64,000 nucleotides of DNA from Bog-756 sp963824645 (GTDB lineage Bacteria > Actinomycetota > Acidimicrobiia > Acidimicrobiales > RAAP-2): contig CAWGQC010000010.1 of the NCBI GenBank assembly GCA_963824645.1, forward strand, positions 310,001 to 374,000. The letters run 5' to 3'. Shown piece after piece: positions 36,655 through 45,487 of the stretch (positions are counted from its first letter, which is position 1; each line of letters begins with the position of its first letter). The notes under the pieces are model-generated. The model ran no database searches, was not told where the DNA came from, and saw nothing but the letters and a program-made list of their open reading frames with translations. A program made the position numbers and the translations under genes.

Positions 36655-38118
36655 ATGCGGGTTCGTCGTCGTACATTGGTGGTTCTGACCGCCCTGACCG
36701 CCCTGGGGTCGACCGTGGCGCTCGCCGGCGTGGCCGGTCCGGCCCAGGCTTCGTCCCAGGGGAAGCGTCAGAGCGCACCGGTCTTCAAATCGAAGCCCGA
36801 CGCCACAGTTTCCACCGGCGAGTTCACGTACACCATCACGACCAAGGCCAACCCCGTGGCCGCTATCAGTGCCGTGGGTACCCTGCCGCCCAGCCTGTCC
36901 CTCGTCGACAACGGCGACGGCACTGCCACCCTGACCGGCACCGAGGCCTACGGCGCCGTGGACACCATTGATCTGCAAGCGTCGAACACGGTCGGCACCA
37001 CCGACCAGGCCCTGATCCTGAGGGTCCAAGGCCTGCCCGAGATCCGGCACGTCTTCGTCATCGTCATGGAGAACGAGGGGTACGGTGCCACGTTCGGCCA
37101 CCCGTCGGTCGACCCCTATTTGGCCAGGACAATGCCGGCCCAGGGCATCCTGCTGAAGAAGTACTACGGGATCGGCCACTTCTCCAACGACAACTACGTG
37201 GCCATGGTCTCGGGGCAGCCGCCGAACAGCGACAACCAGCTGGACTGCGCCGAGAGCGGGTTCGCCGACTTTCCGGCCGGTGACGGCCTGGTCGACGGCA
37301 TTCAGCAGGGCGCTGGGTGCGAGTACCCGGCCGACGTGCCCACCCTGCCCGGCCAGCTCGACGCCGCCGGGTACACCTGGAAGGGGTATATGGAGGACAT
37401 GGGGAATGATCCGATCCGGGAATCGCCCACCTGCGGCTACGCCGGTGACAACCAGTCGGACAACACGCTGTTTGCCGAGTCAGGCGACGGCTATGCAGCT
37501 CGCCACGATCCGTTCGTCTACTTCCACTCGATCACCGACGACTCGGCCCTGTGCAACAGCAATGTCGTGCCGCTCGGCACTACGGACGGTGCCATGCCGG
37601 CCAGCACGCCGTCCGGGGTGACCGGACTGGCCACCGACCTCCAGTCGGTAGCCACCACGCCCAACTTCAGCTTCATCACCCCCAACCTGTGCGACGACGG
37701 CCACGACTATCCGTGCACGAACGAGACTTCGCCGACCAGCTCGGCCGTCGGCGACCAAAACGCCTTCCTTCAGACGTGGGTGCCGCTGATTGAGGCGTCC
37801 CCGGCCTTCAAGCAGGACGGCCTTCTGGTCGTGACTTTCGACGAGTCCGACCTCTCCGATGCCAGGGCCTGTTGCGGCGAAACCCCGGGTCCCGCCGCTG
37901 ACGCCGGCGGTAACGGTCAGAGCGGGCCGGGCGGCGGGATCATCGGCACGGTGATGGTGTCGCCCTTCATCACGCCCGGCGGCAAGGACACCACGCCGCT
38001 CAACCACTACTCGCTGCTGGCGTCCATCGAGGACCTGTTCGGCTTCCCCCGCCTGGGCGAGGCGGCCACCGTCACCTCTACCTTCGACACCGGCGTGTTC
38101 TCCACGACGGCCAAGTAG
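36655..38118 (+). CDS. secreted phosphoesterase (phospholipase C/acid phosphatase-like) with Ig-like domain
   Basis: 487 residues. A signal peptide (to about 32, GPAQASS), then a putative Ig-like domain (about 45-125: PSLSLVDNGDGTATLTGT), then an alkaline-phosphatase-superfamily phosphoesterase of the PF04185 type. Metal/catalytic elements are VIVMENEGYGATFG, GHFSNDNYVAM, and VVTFDESDLSDA with a nearby Cys pair. It releases phosphate from phospholipids or phosphoesters outside the cell. It is divergent from the SGNH hydrolase gene. Confidence 0.88.
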   Translation: MRVRRRTLVVLTALTALGSTVALAGVAGPAQASSQGKRQSAPVFKSKPDATVSTGEFTYTITTKANPVAAISAVGTLPPSLSLVDNGDGTATLTGTEAYGAVDTIDLQASNTVGTTDQALILRVQGLPEIRHVFVIVMENEGYGATFGHPSVDPYLARTMPAQGILLKKYYGIGHFSNDNYVAMVSGQPPNSDNQLDCAESGFADFPAGDGLVDGIQQGAGCEYPADVPTLPGQLDAAGYTWKGYMEDMGNDPIRESPTCGYAGDNQSDNTLFAESGDGYAARHDPFVYFHSITDDSALCNSNVVPLGTTDGAMPASTPSGVTGLATDLQSVATTPNFSFITPNLCDDGHDYPCTNETSPTSSAVGDQNAFLQTWVPLIEASPAFKQDGLLVVTFDESDLSDARACCGETPGPAADAGGNGQSGPGGGIIGTVMVSPFITPGGKDTTPLNHYSLLASIEDLFGFPRLGEAATVTSTFDTGVFSTTAK

Positions 38119-38391
38119 CCAACCGCAGAGGGGTCGGCCGACTGGAGATGACGGCATGACCGGCGCGGCCAAAGGACGGTTGCGTCTCGCTCGGGGATCA
38201 GCAGTCCGTAGCCGGCCACAAGTGTTCGATCCGCCGGCCGGAAAACAGACTGGGCCAGTTGCCCACGGAAGACGCCGACCTCTTAGCCGAACGCGCGGCG
38301 GCCTCATCGGCCGGGTAACAGCTTGTCCGAGTCTTGACGGTCGAGGATCTGCGTGACGTGGATAAGTTCGAGACAGGGGTGGCAAGCCGCC

Positions 38392-40044
38392 CTATTTGAT
38401 GGTCACTGGTACTGGTTGGGAAGCAATCCCGTTGGCCACCACCACCAGGTTGCTGGCTCCCGCCGGGGTCGCCTTCGGGACGGTGAAATCCGTGGACGAT
38501 GGGGCACCGGGTGCCACCGATACGGAACTCCAGTTGCTCGTGCGGGCGTAGGTGACCACTCCGGATGTGGCGTTGGTGATCTGCACCAGGGGGAAGTTGG
38601 TGTTGTCCTGGGCGTCGTCACCGTACGCCGCACCCTGATCGAGTCCGGCGAGCTGCGTGCCCGACAGACTGCCCGTCTTGCCCGGGGTCAGGACGGTGGA
38701 GCTGATCGATGAAACCGAGGGCGCCCACGCCTGGTTGGGAGAGCCTCCCGCCGTGTAGACCTCCATCGTGTTGCTACCGTCGTTGAACAGCACCTGCCCG
38801 TTCGGCAGGGCCAACAGCCGGGTGTAATAGGTGGAGTCGTTGGCCGCGTTAGGGACATTGGGTACCGGGCTCAGTGAATTCGTACCGGCGTTGTACAGGT
38901 AGAAGGCGATGGGGGCGTTGTAGACGCACGGGCTCACGTCGAACAGCACGTTTCCGTCGGGCAACACCGAGCCCGGACCGTCGGCGCTGTCGTATTGGAG
39001 GCCTCCAACCGTGGGGATCGAGGGACTCTTGACCCAGCGGGCGGTGGCGGCGTTGTACAGCGCGGTGGCCGCCGGCGCGTGGGTGGTGCACGCCGCCGGT
39101 GCTTCCGCGCCTGTTCCGGCGCCCACGACGAACGTGTTGCCGCCGGGCATCTCGACCTGAGGGCCGATCTCGGCCGCCGGGCTATTGACGGGCGAGTTGA
39201 CGGTGTTTCCTGCGCTGGACCAGCTCACGGTGGACGGGGTGAACAACTCGGTGGTTGGGGTCAGCCAGGTGTCGATGGTCAGCAGTTGACCGCTGGGTTC
39301 GAGCGTCCAGCCCTCTTCGTCATTGGGGTCGTTCTTGCCCTGTCCGGGGATCACCAACCAGTTCAGACCGTTTGCGTTGAAGAGCGCATCATCAGTCGTG
39401 AGGGTGAAGCTAGGAGAGGTGCAGTTCTGGCATGCCTGAGCCAGCACAAACGTGCCGTTGGCCAGCACGTCACTCTGGGCGTCCCCGATGTTCAACCACC
39501 CCCCGGGTGGCGCGACCGACCGCCACTTGTTGGTGGCCGGGTTGTAGATGGCGCCCTTGTTGGTCCACACCGGATTGCCCCCGAGGTATTCGCCGCCTTC
39601 CACGATCATCTGGCCGTCCGGAAGGATCGCCGACGCGAAATAGAGAGGGTCGTAGCCGGACGGCATGGAGGCGATCTGGCTCCAGGTCCCATCGACGTAA
39701 CTTCCCTTCGAGTTCGGGGTGAGCTTGTACCAGACGCTCGTACCCCCGGAGGCGGGTTCGGAGTGCACCAGTACCGTCCCGTCACTGGCCAGGAGCATCG
39801 TCCCGGGTGGGAAGGGGGGTGCGTGCTTCAGCCGCTGCCATGGCGAAGCGCCCACGCCCTCAGCCAGGTCCGGGGCAGATGTGGCTGGCGTGGCCCGCCC
39901 GAGCGGGGGGCCGATGACCGGGCGCGATCCCGTAGCTGGTTGCTGTTTGGGTGCCGCTACTGCCCTTCCGGCGGAGAGCACTGCTACTGCCGCAATGAAG
40001 GCGACCACCCCCACACGGGCGAGACCTCGACGGCTCAACCTCAT
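38392..40044 (-). CDS. secreted kelch-type beta-propeller protein, galactose oxidase-like
   Basis: 550 residues. A signal peptide (about 1-30, ending GRAVAAPK) precedes six or so kelch-like repeats (LYFASAILPDGQMIVEGGEY, DAQSDVLANGTFVLAQACQ) and a C-terminal beta-sandwich (AYGDDAQDNTNFPLVQITN, NLVVVANGIAS) as in galactose oxidase-like proteins. The copper ligands of true galactose oxidases were not identified, so enzymatic activity is uncertain. The start at 40044 follows GGGAGGAC; a longer frame from 40089 lacks support. Confidence 0.82.
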   Translation of the reverse strand: MRLSRRGLARVGVVAFIAAVAVLSAGRAVAAPKQQPATGSRPVIGPPLGRATPATSAPDLAEGVGASPWQRLKHAPPFPPGTMLLASDGTVLVHSEPASGGTSVWYKLTPNSKGSYVDGTWSQIASMPSGYDPLYFASAILPDGQMIVEGGEYLGGNPVWTNKGAIYNPATNKWRSVAPPGGWLNIGDAQSDVLANGTFVLAQACQNCTSPSFTLTTDDALFNANGLNWLVIPGQGKNDPNDEEGWTLEPSGQLLTIDTWLTPTTELFTPSTVSWSSAGNTVNSPVNSPAAEIGPQVEMPGGNTFVVGAGTGAEAPAACTTHAPAATALYNAATARWVKSPSIPTVGGLQYDSADGPGSVLPDGNVLFDVSPCVYNAPIAFYLYNAGTNSLSPVPNVPNAANDSTYYTRLLALPNGQVLFNDGSNTMEVYTAGGSPNQAWAPSVSSISSTVLTPGKTGSLSGTQLAGLDQGAAYGDDAQDNTNFPLVQITNATSGVVTYARTSNWSSVSVAPGAPSSTDFTVPKATPAGASNLVVVANGIASQPVPVTIK

Positions 40045-40279
40045 CAAAAGTCCTCCCGTCCATTTGCCGCTGCTCGCCTCTGTCGTCAATCCACACGGTC
40101 CGGCCGCCGGGATGTTCTAGTTCAGTGGGCCTGTGGCTTCTGATTCAGAGCGTTGACGCTTCGTAGGCAACTCCCACAGTCCATCATTCGTGCGGAGGAT
40201 CGTCAAAAAGGTGCGTTATGGGCGCCCGGAACCTCATCCACGTTACGTCGACGGAGGCTTGATCAGGCCCCCGCCAGGT

Positions 40280-41311
40280 TCACCACGACCGCTCAATCAT
40301 GAACGGCACCAGCTGAGCCACGAAACGGCGTGCCGGCGAGTCGGCCAGACCGGCGAAGGCCCCCTCCATGGCCGCCCTGGCAGAACGAGCGACCCCCGTG
40401 GCGAATTCTTGGGAGAAGGCAATGCTGCCGTAGCCCACCATCAGATCGAAAACATGGGCTGCATCGGGCTCGGGTCGGTCGGCGACGGTCAGGTCGAGGT
40501 AGTCCTCCAGCCAGCGCCGGTCGGAGCGGTCGGCCACGGCCAGAAGGTGGATGAGCATCAAGGTGCGCTTTCCCTCGAGTAGGTCACCGAGCGATTCCTT
40601 GCCGTAGACGTCGGGGTCCCCGACGAGATTGAGGATGTCGTCCCGGATCTGAAAGGCAGCCCCGAGGTGGAATCCGAAGTCGATCATCCGCTCGAGGTCG
40701 GCGGTCCCCCACGATCCGATGAGGGCGCCGGCCCGTAGGGGCAAGACCGTCGTGTACCAGCAGGTCTTCTTCATGATGAGATCCAGGTAGTCGGCGGGAT
40801 CCAAATCCGTCCTGTTGTCCCTGCGCCACCCGAGTTCGAGCGCCTGGCCCGCCACCGTCTGCTGACTCATGAAGTCGAACTCGACCATGACACGGTCGGC
40901 CAGATTGCCTCCGAGCAGGTCGATGTTCTCCCGCAGTACCCCGACCGCGTGCAGCGCCAGGGCGTCACCCGCATTGAGGGCCAGAGCGGTTCCGTAGCGG
41001 CGGTGCAGTGTCGGTTCTCCCCGCCGGAACATGCTCATGTCTTCGATGTCGTCATGGACGAGAAAGGCATTGTGGAACAGTTCGATGGCCAAGGCGGAGG
41101 GCAGAGCGTCGTCCAGGCGTCCGCCGAAGGCCTCGCAGGTGGCCAGGCACAGGCTCGGGCGCAGGGCTTTGCCGGCGCGACTCGGGTAGTCCATCACCGG
41201 GGCGGTGAGGTACTCGCTGCTGGGCATGGCCTCCAGTCGCTGGCGCAACGCGTCGGCGACGATTCCTCCGTAGCGGGCCAGGCTCGCTTCGAGCCCGTCG
41301 GGATCGCCCAT
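40280..41311 (-). CDS. polyprenyl diphosphate synthase (trans-isoprenyl transferase)
   Basis: About 343 residues of the FPP/GGPP synthase family. The first aspartate-rich motif is HDDIEDMSMFRRG, without the two-residue insertion of bacterial FPP synthases. The second is QIRDDILNLVGD (DDxxN). It condenses IPP with allylic diphosphates, most likely to GGPP or a longer product; chain length cannot be read with confidence. Its ATG overlaps the upstream stop (TGATG at 41311); an ATG at 41317 is also possible. Last gene of a four-gene operon with an FAD oxidoreductase. Confidence 0.9.
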   Translation of the reverse strand: MGDPDGLEASLARYGGIVADALRQRLEAMPSSEYLTAPVMDYPSRAGKALRPSLCLATCEAFGGRLDDALPSALAIELFHNAFLVHDDIEDMSMFRRGEPTLHRRYGTALALNAGDALALHAVGVLRENIDLLGGNLADRVMVEFDFMSQQTVAGQALELGWRRDNRTDLDPADYLDLIMKKTCWYTTVLPLRAGALIGSWGTADLERMIDFGFHLGAAFQIRDDILNLVGDPDVYGKESLGDLLEGKRTLMLIHLLAVADRSDRRWLEDYLDLTVADRPEPDAAHVFDLMVGYGSIAFSQEFATGVARSARAAMEGAFAGLADSPARRFVAQLVPFMIERSW

Positions 41312-42009
41312 CACCATGTCGGAGACACGGGGACCACCTGGATCATCAACGGGAAGGCGGCGTCGGGGATGCGCTCGACGAGGACCTGACCGTGGTAGGC
41401 CCCCGGCAGTGCCGCGTCCCCGGGGCGGACCATGACGACGACCTCGCGGCTCTCGCCGGGGTCGAGGCGCTCGATCCGCTGGGGCGAAAAGGTAACGGCC
41501 TCCTGCGGAAGGGAGTCACCGGCGTGGCCGGCCAAACCGGGGGCCCAGGGTCGCACGTTGACCACACTCGACCTGGTGGTGTTGTGCAGCCACAGGCGGG
41601 CGCTGGACGAACCGCCGGGAGCGACGTCCGGGAGGACCAGGGCCGACTCCGTCTTCGGCGCTACCGAGTTCCACGAGCGGGCGGTGTCGAGGAACTGGAG
41701 GCCGGCATCGCCGAGTTGGTTCACCATCGAGAGATAGCTGTCCATTGCCCGCCGTACATCGGGTTGAGGACCGGGATAGCCGTTTCTGCCGGGATGCATG
41801 CGAAGAGCCCCAGCTCCCGTAGTGCGCCGGCCCAAACCGGTCGGGTCGTTTCCGATCGTGGCGCAGAAATGGCCGAACAGTTCGACAAAGCGATCGACCA
41901 CGGCCCGGGCCGAATCGAAGCCCAGCTTCTGCACCTCTCGGGCCAGTCGGGCAGCTTCGTCCGCATCGACGGGGAAGGGTTGCCCGGCCCTCTCGCTGTC
42001 GTAGCTCAT
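41311..42009 (-). CDS. unknown protein with C-terminal beta-sandwich, isoprenoid operon
   Basis: 232 residues, not recognised. The N-terminal half is helical (EAARLAREVQKLGFDSARAVVDRF) and the C-terminal half looks like an Ig-like/NEW3-type beta-sandwich (ALVLPDVAPGGSSSARLWLHNTT, LDPGESREVVVMVRPG, LPGAYHGQVLV). No signal peptide. Both ends overlap neighbours as TGATG, so it is translationally coupled between the FAD enzyme and the prenyl synthase. A similar strand pattern ends the 389-residue protein at 44222. A carrier or scaffold role in the pathway is speculative. Confidence 0.7.
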   Translation of the reverse strand: MSYDSERAGQPFPVDADEAARLAREVQKLGFDSARAVVDRFVELFGHFCATIGNDPTGLGRRTTGAGALRMHPGRNGYPGPQPDVRRAMDSYLSMVNQLGDAGLQFLDTARSWNSVAPKTESALVLPDVAPGGSSSARLWLHNTTRSSVVNVRPWAPGLAGHAGDSLPQEAVTFSPQRIERLDPGESREVVVMVRPGDAALPGAYHGQVLVERIPDAAFPLMIQVVPVSPTW

Positions 42010-44141
42010 CAGACGAACTCTCCCGGCGCCGGAACGCCCAGGAACTCACGCACGGCCCGGGCCGCCAATCTCCCCGACCGGGTGGCGGCCTCCACGCATC
42101 CGGCGTTGAGGCCGCTGTCGGTCCAGTCACCGGCGACGGCCAGGTTGACCAACCCAGTCGAGCCCGGCTTCATCCGGTACTGGTCGGTTCCGGGCAGGGA
42201 CTGGACATAGAGATCGGACGGGTCGATGTTGGCCCGCCAGTACTGGCTACGGAGGCGCTCCGGACCCACACCGGCGCCGTCCCGAAGCAGTGGCCAGCGG
42301 AACCCGTCGCCGTCCACCGCGGCCGGCCACAGTCCGGCCACGTCGCGGTCCAGAAAGGCGCGGGCGGCCTGGCCCACCGCCTCGGTGGCGAGAGATCCGT
42401 CGACCACCGGCCCGCCGGGATCCGGTGCCGCCAGCGATCCGCAGAAGTAGGCCAGGGCTCGGGGTCGGTCCGAGGGGGGCCAATTCTCTACCGGAAGCAG
42501 ATGGGACATCGATGCCCAGGTATCGAAGGGCTTGGCGAACCCGCTCACCGTTACCCCGTCGGGCCCCGACCATCCCAACGAGGACTCGTCCCCGTCCAGC
42601 CAGAGCTGCAGTGCCTGAGTGGCCACCGTGCCCAGGTTCTCGACCATCGCCCGCCAGGCCGGACTGTTGTCCACCAGGTCGGCGCACACGTAGCGCACCA
42701 TCCCGAGCGAGATGCCGAACACCACGACGTCGAAGTCGGCGCCCGCTTCGAGGACACAGCGGCCCACATCGTGGCGGGGAGACCACAGGGACTCGAGATC
42801 CACGCCACCGATGGCCGTGGGGTCGCGGAGCTGCGACCCGAGGGCAGCGCTCGGCCAGCAAGGGAGGTCCTTGACCCGGACGAGGGGGTCGTATTCCGGC
42901 GTCCCGTCCGACAGTTCGGCCTGGATCCCGAGTTCGATGGAGGCGATCGAAGTGCCGTCGTCGCTCAGTCGCAGGGCGTCCACCCGGTGGAAGAACCGGA
43001 ACTCGACGCCACGGGCTTTGAGTACCTGATAAAGCGGGGCGAAGATGACCTCGCCCATGCCCGCCTGCATTCGCCAGAACAGCGCTCCCGAGTATCCGAG
43101 GAGCATCTTGGTGGCCAGTTGAAGCCCGAGCCCGGCGCTGAAGCGGGGGCGGGAAGGGTCGGCTCCTTCGTAGCCGAACACCAGGTCGTACATGCCTCGG
43201 AGAAGGGGAGACTCGAGGGCGTCGGGGTCGATGCCATGACCCGACAGCCAGGCGCGGTAGTCGAGGTGGTCGATGGCCGAGAAACCGTCGGCCCGCAGGA
43301 GTAGACCATCAGCCGTGATCCCGACCAGGTTGGCCGTGATGAGCTCGACGAGCTGGTAGCTACGGCGGACAGCCGTGTCGGAGAGGACCGCCTTCTTGAG
43401 CGCGCCCTGGAGGGGCAGGACGATGGAGGGCAACAGCCGCGCCATCTCCGCCACTGCCATGTCCGCCCCGGCCAGACCGGCCACCCGTTGGCCCCAGCTC
43501 AGAGGCAAGGTCAGACCGATCAGGCCGGCACCGCGCAGGATGTCGGTGATCGGACCCAGCCACGACGGTGGCCTCGGCGCCGGGGGTACCGGCGAGGTGC
43601 TCAGGGTCACCGAGCCCTCACCGGCCTGCACCGAGTCGGGCAGCGATGCGAAGAAGTCGAGCAAGAGGCGGAGGGAGCGGGTGACCAGCTCGACGACGGT
43701 GAAGGGTGACGAGCCGAGGTCGCTGTTGGCCGGTTGGCCCGGTCGGCCCGGAGTGGGACTGAACGTTGCCACCCAGGGTGCCCAGCGCCCGTTCTCCCGG
43801 TCCACCACCCCGACGAGGTTCGACGGCGCCACGGCGTCGTCCCACGACGTCAGGGGACAGCGTGGATCGGAGCGTGGTCGGTCGAGCTCCTCGTAGCAGC
43901 GGCGCATGACGTCGAAGGTGTGGTCGTAGTAGCCGAGGAGCACGTGGAGACCGTGTTCCTCGATGCGTCCGTGAGCGCCGCGGCTGCTCGCCCCCTTGCC
44001 TCCCAGTCGCCAGCCACGCTGGTACACGGTTATGCGCTCGAACCGTTCGGTCCAGTCCCCCTCGGAGAGCTCCAGTGCGGTGGTCAACGCGGCCATGCCG
44101 CCGCCGAGGATGGCGACCGACCCGCGGCCCGAGGGGATCAC
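42009..44141 (-). CDS. FAD-dependent amine oxidase/phytoene desaturase-like oxidoreductase
   Basis: 710 residues, longer than ordinary carotenoid desaturases (about 500). The N-terminal dinucleotide fold is SVAILGGGMAALTTALELS and the C-terminal FAD motif is LAVAGDWTDSGLNAGCVEAATRSG. Between them lie GGKGASSRGAHGRIEEHGLHVLLGYYDHTFDVMR, as in plant-type desaturases and related enzymes, and long insertions. It probably dehydrogenates or isomerises an isoprenoid or other lipid made by the adjacent prenyl synthase. The substrate is inferred from context only. Confidence 0.85.
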   Translation of the reverse strand: MIPSGRGSVAILGGGMAALTTALELSEGDWTERFERITVYQRGWRLGGKGASSRGAHGRIEEHGLHVLLGYYDHTFDVMRRCYEELDRPRSDPRCPLTSWDDAVAPSNLVGVVDRENGRWAPWVATFSPTPGRPGQPANSDLGSSPFTVVELVTRSLRLLLDFFASLPDSVQAGEGSVTLSTSPVPPAPRPPSWLGPITDILRGAGLIGLTLPLSWGQRVAGLAGADMAVAEMARLLPSIVLPLQGALKKAVLSDTAVRRSYQLVELITANLVGITADGLLLRADGFSAIDHLDYRAWLSGHGIDPDALESPLLRGMYDLVFGYEGADPSRPRFSAGLGLQLATKMLLGYSGALFWRMQAGMGEVIFAPLYQVLKARGVEFRFFHRVDALRLSDDGTSIASIELGIQAELSDGTPEYDPLVRVKDLPCWPSAALGSQLRDPTAIGGVDLESLWSPRHDVGRCVLEAGADFDVVVFGISLGMVRYVCADLVDNSPAWRAMVENLGTVATQALQLWLDGDESSLGWSGPDGVTVSGFAKPFDTWASMSHLLPVENWPPSDRPRALAYFCGSLAAPDPGGPVVDGSLATEAVGQAARAFLDRDVAGLWPAAVDGDGFRWPLLRDGAGVGPERLRSQYWRANIDPSDLYVQSLPGTDQYRMKPGSTGLVNLAVAGDWTDSGLNAGCVEAATRSGRLAARAVREFLGVPAPGEFV

Positions 44142-44221
44142 GCCGGCTGCCGGGGATGTGGTCCGTCCACCGGAGGCGGAGCGGTCAAGATCAGGTCGGG
44201 CACGGAGAGGACAGTCTTGAC

Positions 44222-45391
44222 CTAGGCCGTGGGCCGGGCTTTGCTGACGTAGAAGAGAGCCGGCACCCGGTCGGCCGCCGGACCGCCGAGGATCAGCTCG
44301 CCCTGGTAGAGCCCGCAGGGTGTCGTGGTGGTGTCCGCTTGGATCGTGACGTGGGCCGGGCTGAGGGTGGGGCGGACGGTAGCCGGTGTGGGAGTGATGT
44401 GGAAGGCCGCCAGGGTGGCCGGCTCCGAGCTGACCCGCGTGAGGTCGGTGACCGATACGGGCACGGTGTCGACCTGGGGCGGGACCAGCAGCGTCGTGTG
44501 CTCGATGGTGCGGCCTGGGGATGGACCCCGTCCCGGCCTCGACGGAATGTCGGCGTCGGCCCAGTTGACGGCCACATCCGTCCCTGCCTGCCAGGCCCGG
44601 GACCAGTCCCGGGCCAGCCGGAGGAAGAGTCGGCCGCTGTCCTGGGCCGCATCCTCCCGCTGGTACCGCCCCGACCAGAGGCGGGATCCCACGTCGGTGG
44701 CGTACTCACTGTAGAACTGGGCCATGTCGGTGACCGCGTCCGTCCACTGCTGGCCATACCCCGCCGTAAACCCGGCCGCCTCGTCGTCCATGGGGTCCCA
44801 AAGGCCAGGATCGGAATCGCCCAACGAGCCGGGCGTCGGGTCGACCGATCCGCTGGCCCGGGCCGCCGCCTTAACAGTGGCACGACGTACCCACATACCC
44901 CATTCGGGGCAGATCGTCGTGGCCGCGGCGTTGAGGAGCGTGTCGGTGAACCCAATGACCTTGAGTGCCTTGACCTGTCGCCTTCCGGCAACGTCGACGG
45001 CCAGGAGGTAACCCCGGTCCACCTGGAGCACACCTCCCACGCTGTAGTCGAGGTCGTAGGTCATGGCCGCCCAGGTGGGTGCCGACTTGACGTCGCAGCT
45101 GAGAACCGTGTCCAACCGCTGGCCCTGCACTGTCACGACTTCGAGGTAATTGGCGTGGGTGTGGGTCTCGCCCGGTGGCGTCGGCACTTCGGTGACGAGC
45201 CCGACCGGTCTCATCTCTTTGAACATGGCCCCTCCCCACGAGGGCCAATTGTCGGGCTTCAGCCATTCCCGAAGGTTGTCGAGTGACTCGTCGGTCTCGA
45301 ACTCGGTGAAGATCCAGACGGCGGGTTTACCCTCGACGATGACGTCGGTGGCAATGCACATGTCGTGTGAATCAGCGCCCGCCGTTCCCAT
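44222..45391 (-). CDS. unknown 389-residue protein, first gene of the isoprenoid operon
   Basis: Not recognised. No signal peptide. The N-terminal half has a mixed alpha/beta pattern with phrases such as AVWIFTEFETDE and THTHANYLEVVTVQGQ. The last 90 residues form a beta-sandwich pattern ending PCGLYQGELILGGPAADRVPALFYV, similar to the end of the 232-residue protein. It leads the four-gene operon 45391-40280, 80 bases before the FAD enzyme gene. A structural or binding role is possible; the function is unknown. Confidence 0.7.
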   Translation of the reverse strand: MGTAGADSHDMCIATDVIVEGKPAVWIFTEFETDESLDNLREWLKPDNWPSWGGAMFKEMRPVGLVTEVPTPPGETHTHANYLEVVTVQGQRLDTVLSCDVKSAPTWAAMTYDLDYSVGGVLQVDRGYLLAVDVAGRRQVKALKVIGFTDTLLNAAATTICPEWGMWVRRATVKAAARASGSVDPTPGSLGDSDPGLWDPMDDEAAGFTAGYGQQWTDAVTDMAQFYSEYATDVGSRLWSGRYQREDAAQDSGRLFLRLARDWSRAWQAGTDVAVNWADADIPSRPGRGPSPGRTIEHTTLLVPPQVDTVPVSVTDLTRVSSEPATLAAFHITPTPATVRPTLSPAHVTIQADTTTTPCGLYQGELILGGPAADRVPALFYVSKARPTA

Positions 45392-45487
45392 CCCGGAACC
45401 CCTTCATCTGGCCACCGCTTTTGCAAAAGGTTAGTCCACGCCCATGTCGGTTCCACAAGACGAAACGGGCCAAGCAACACCACTCGG

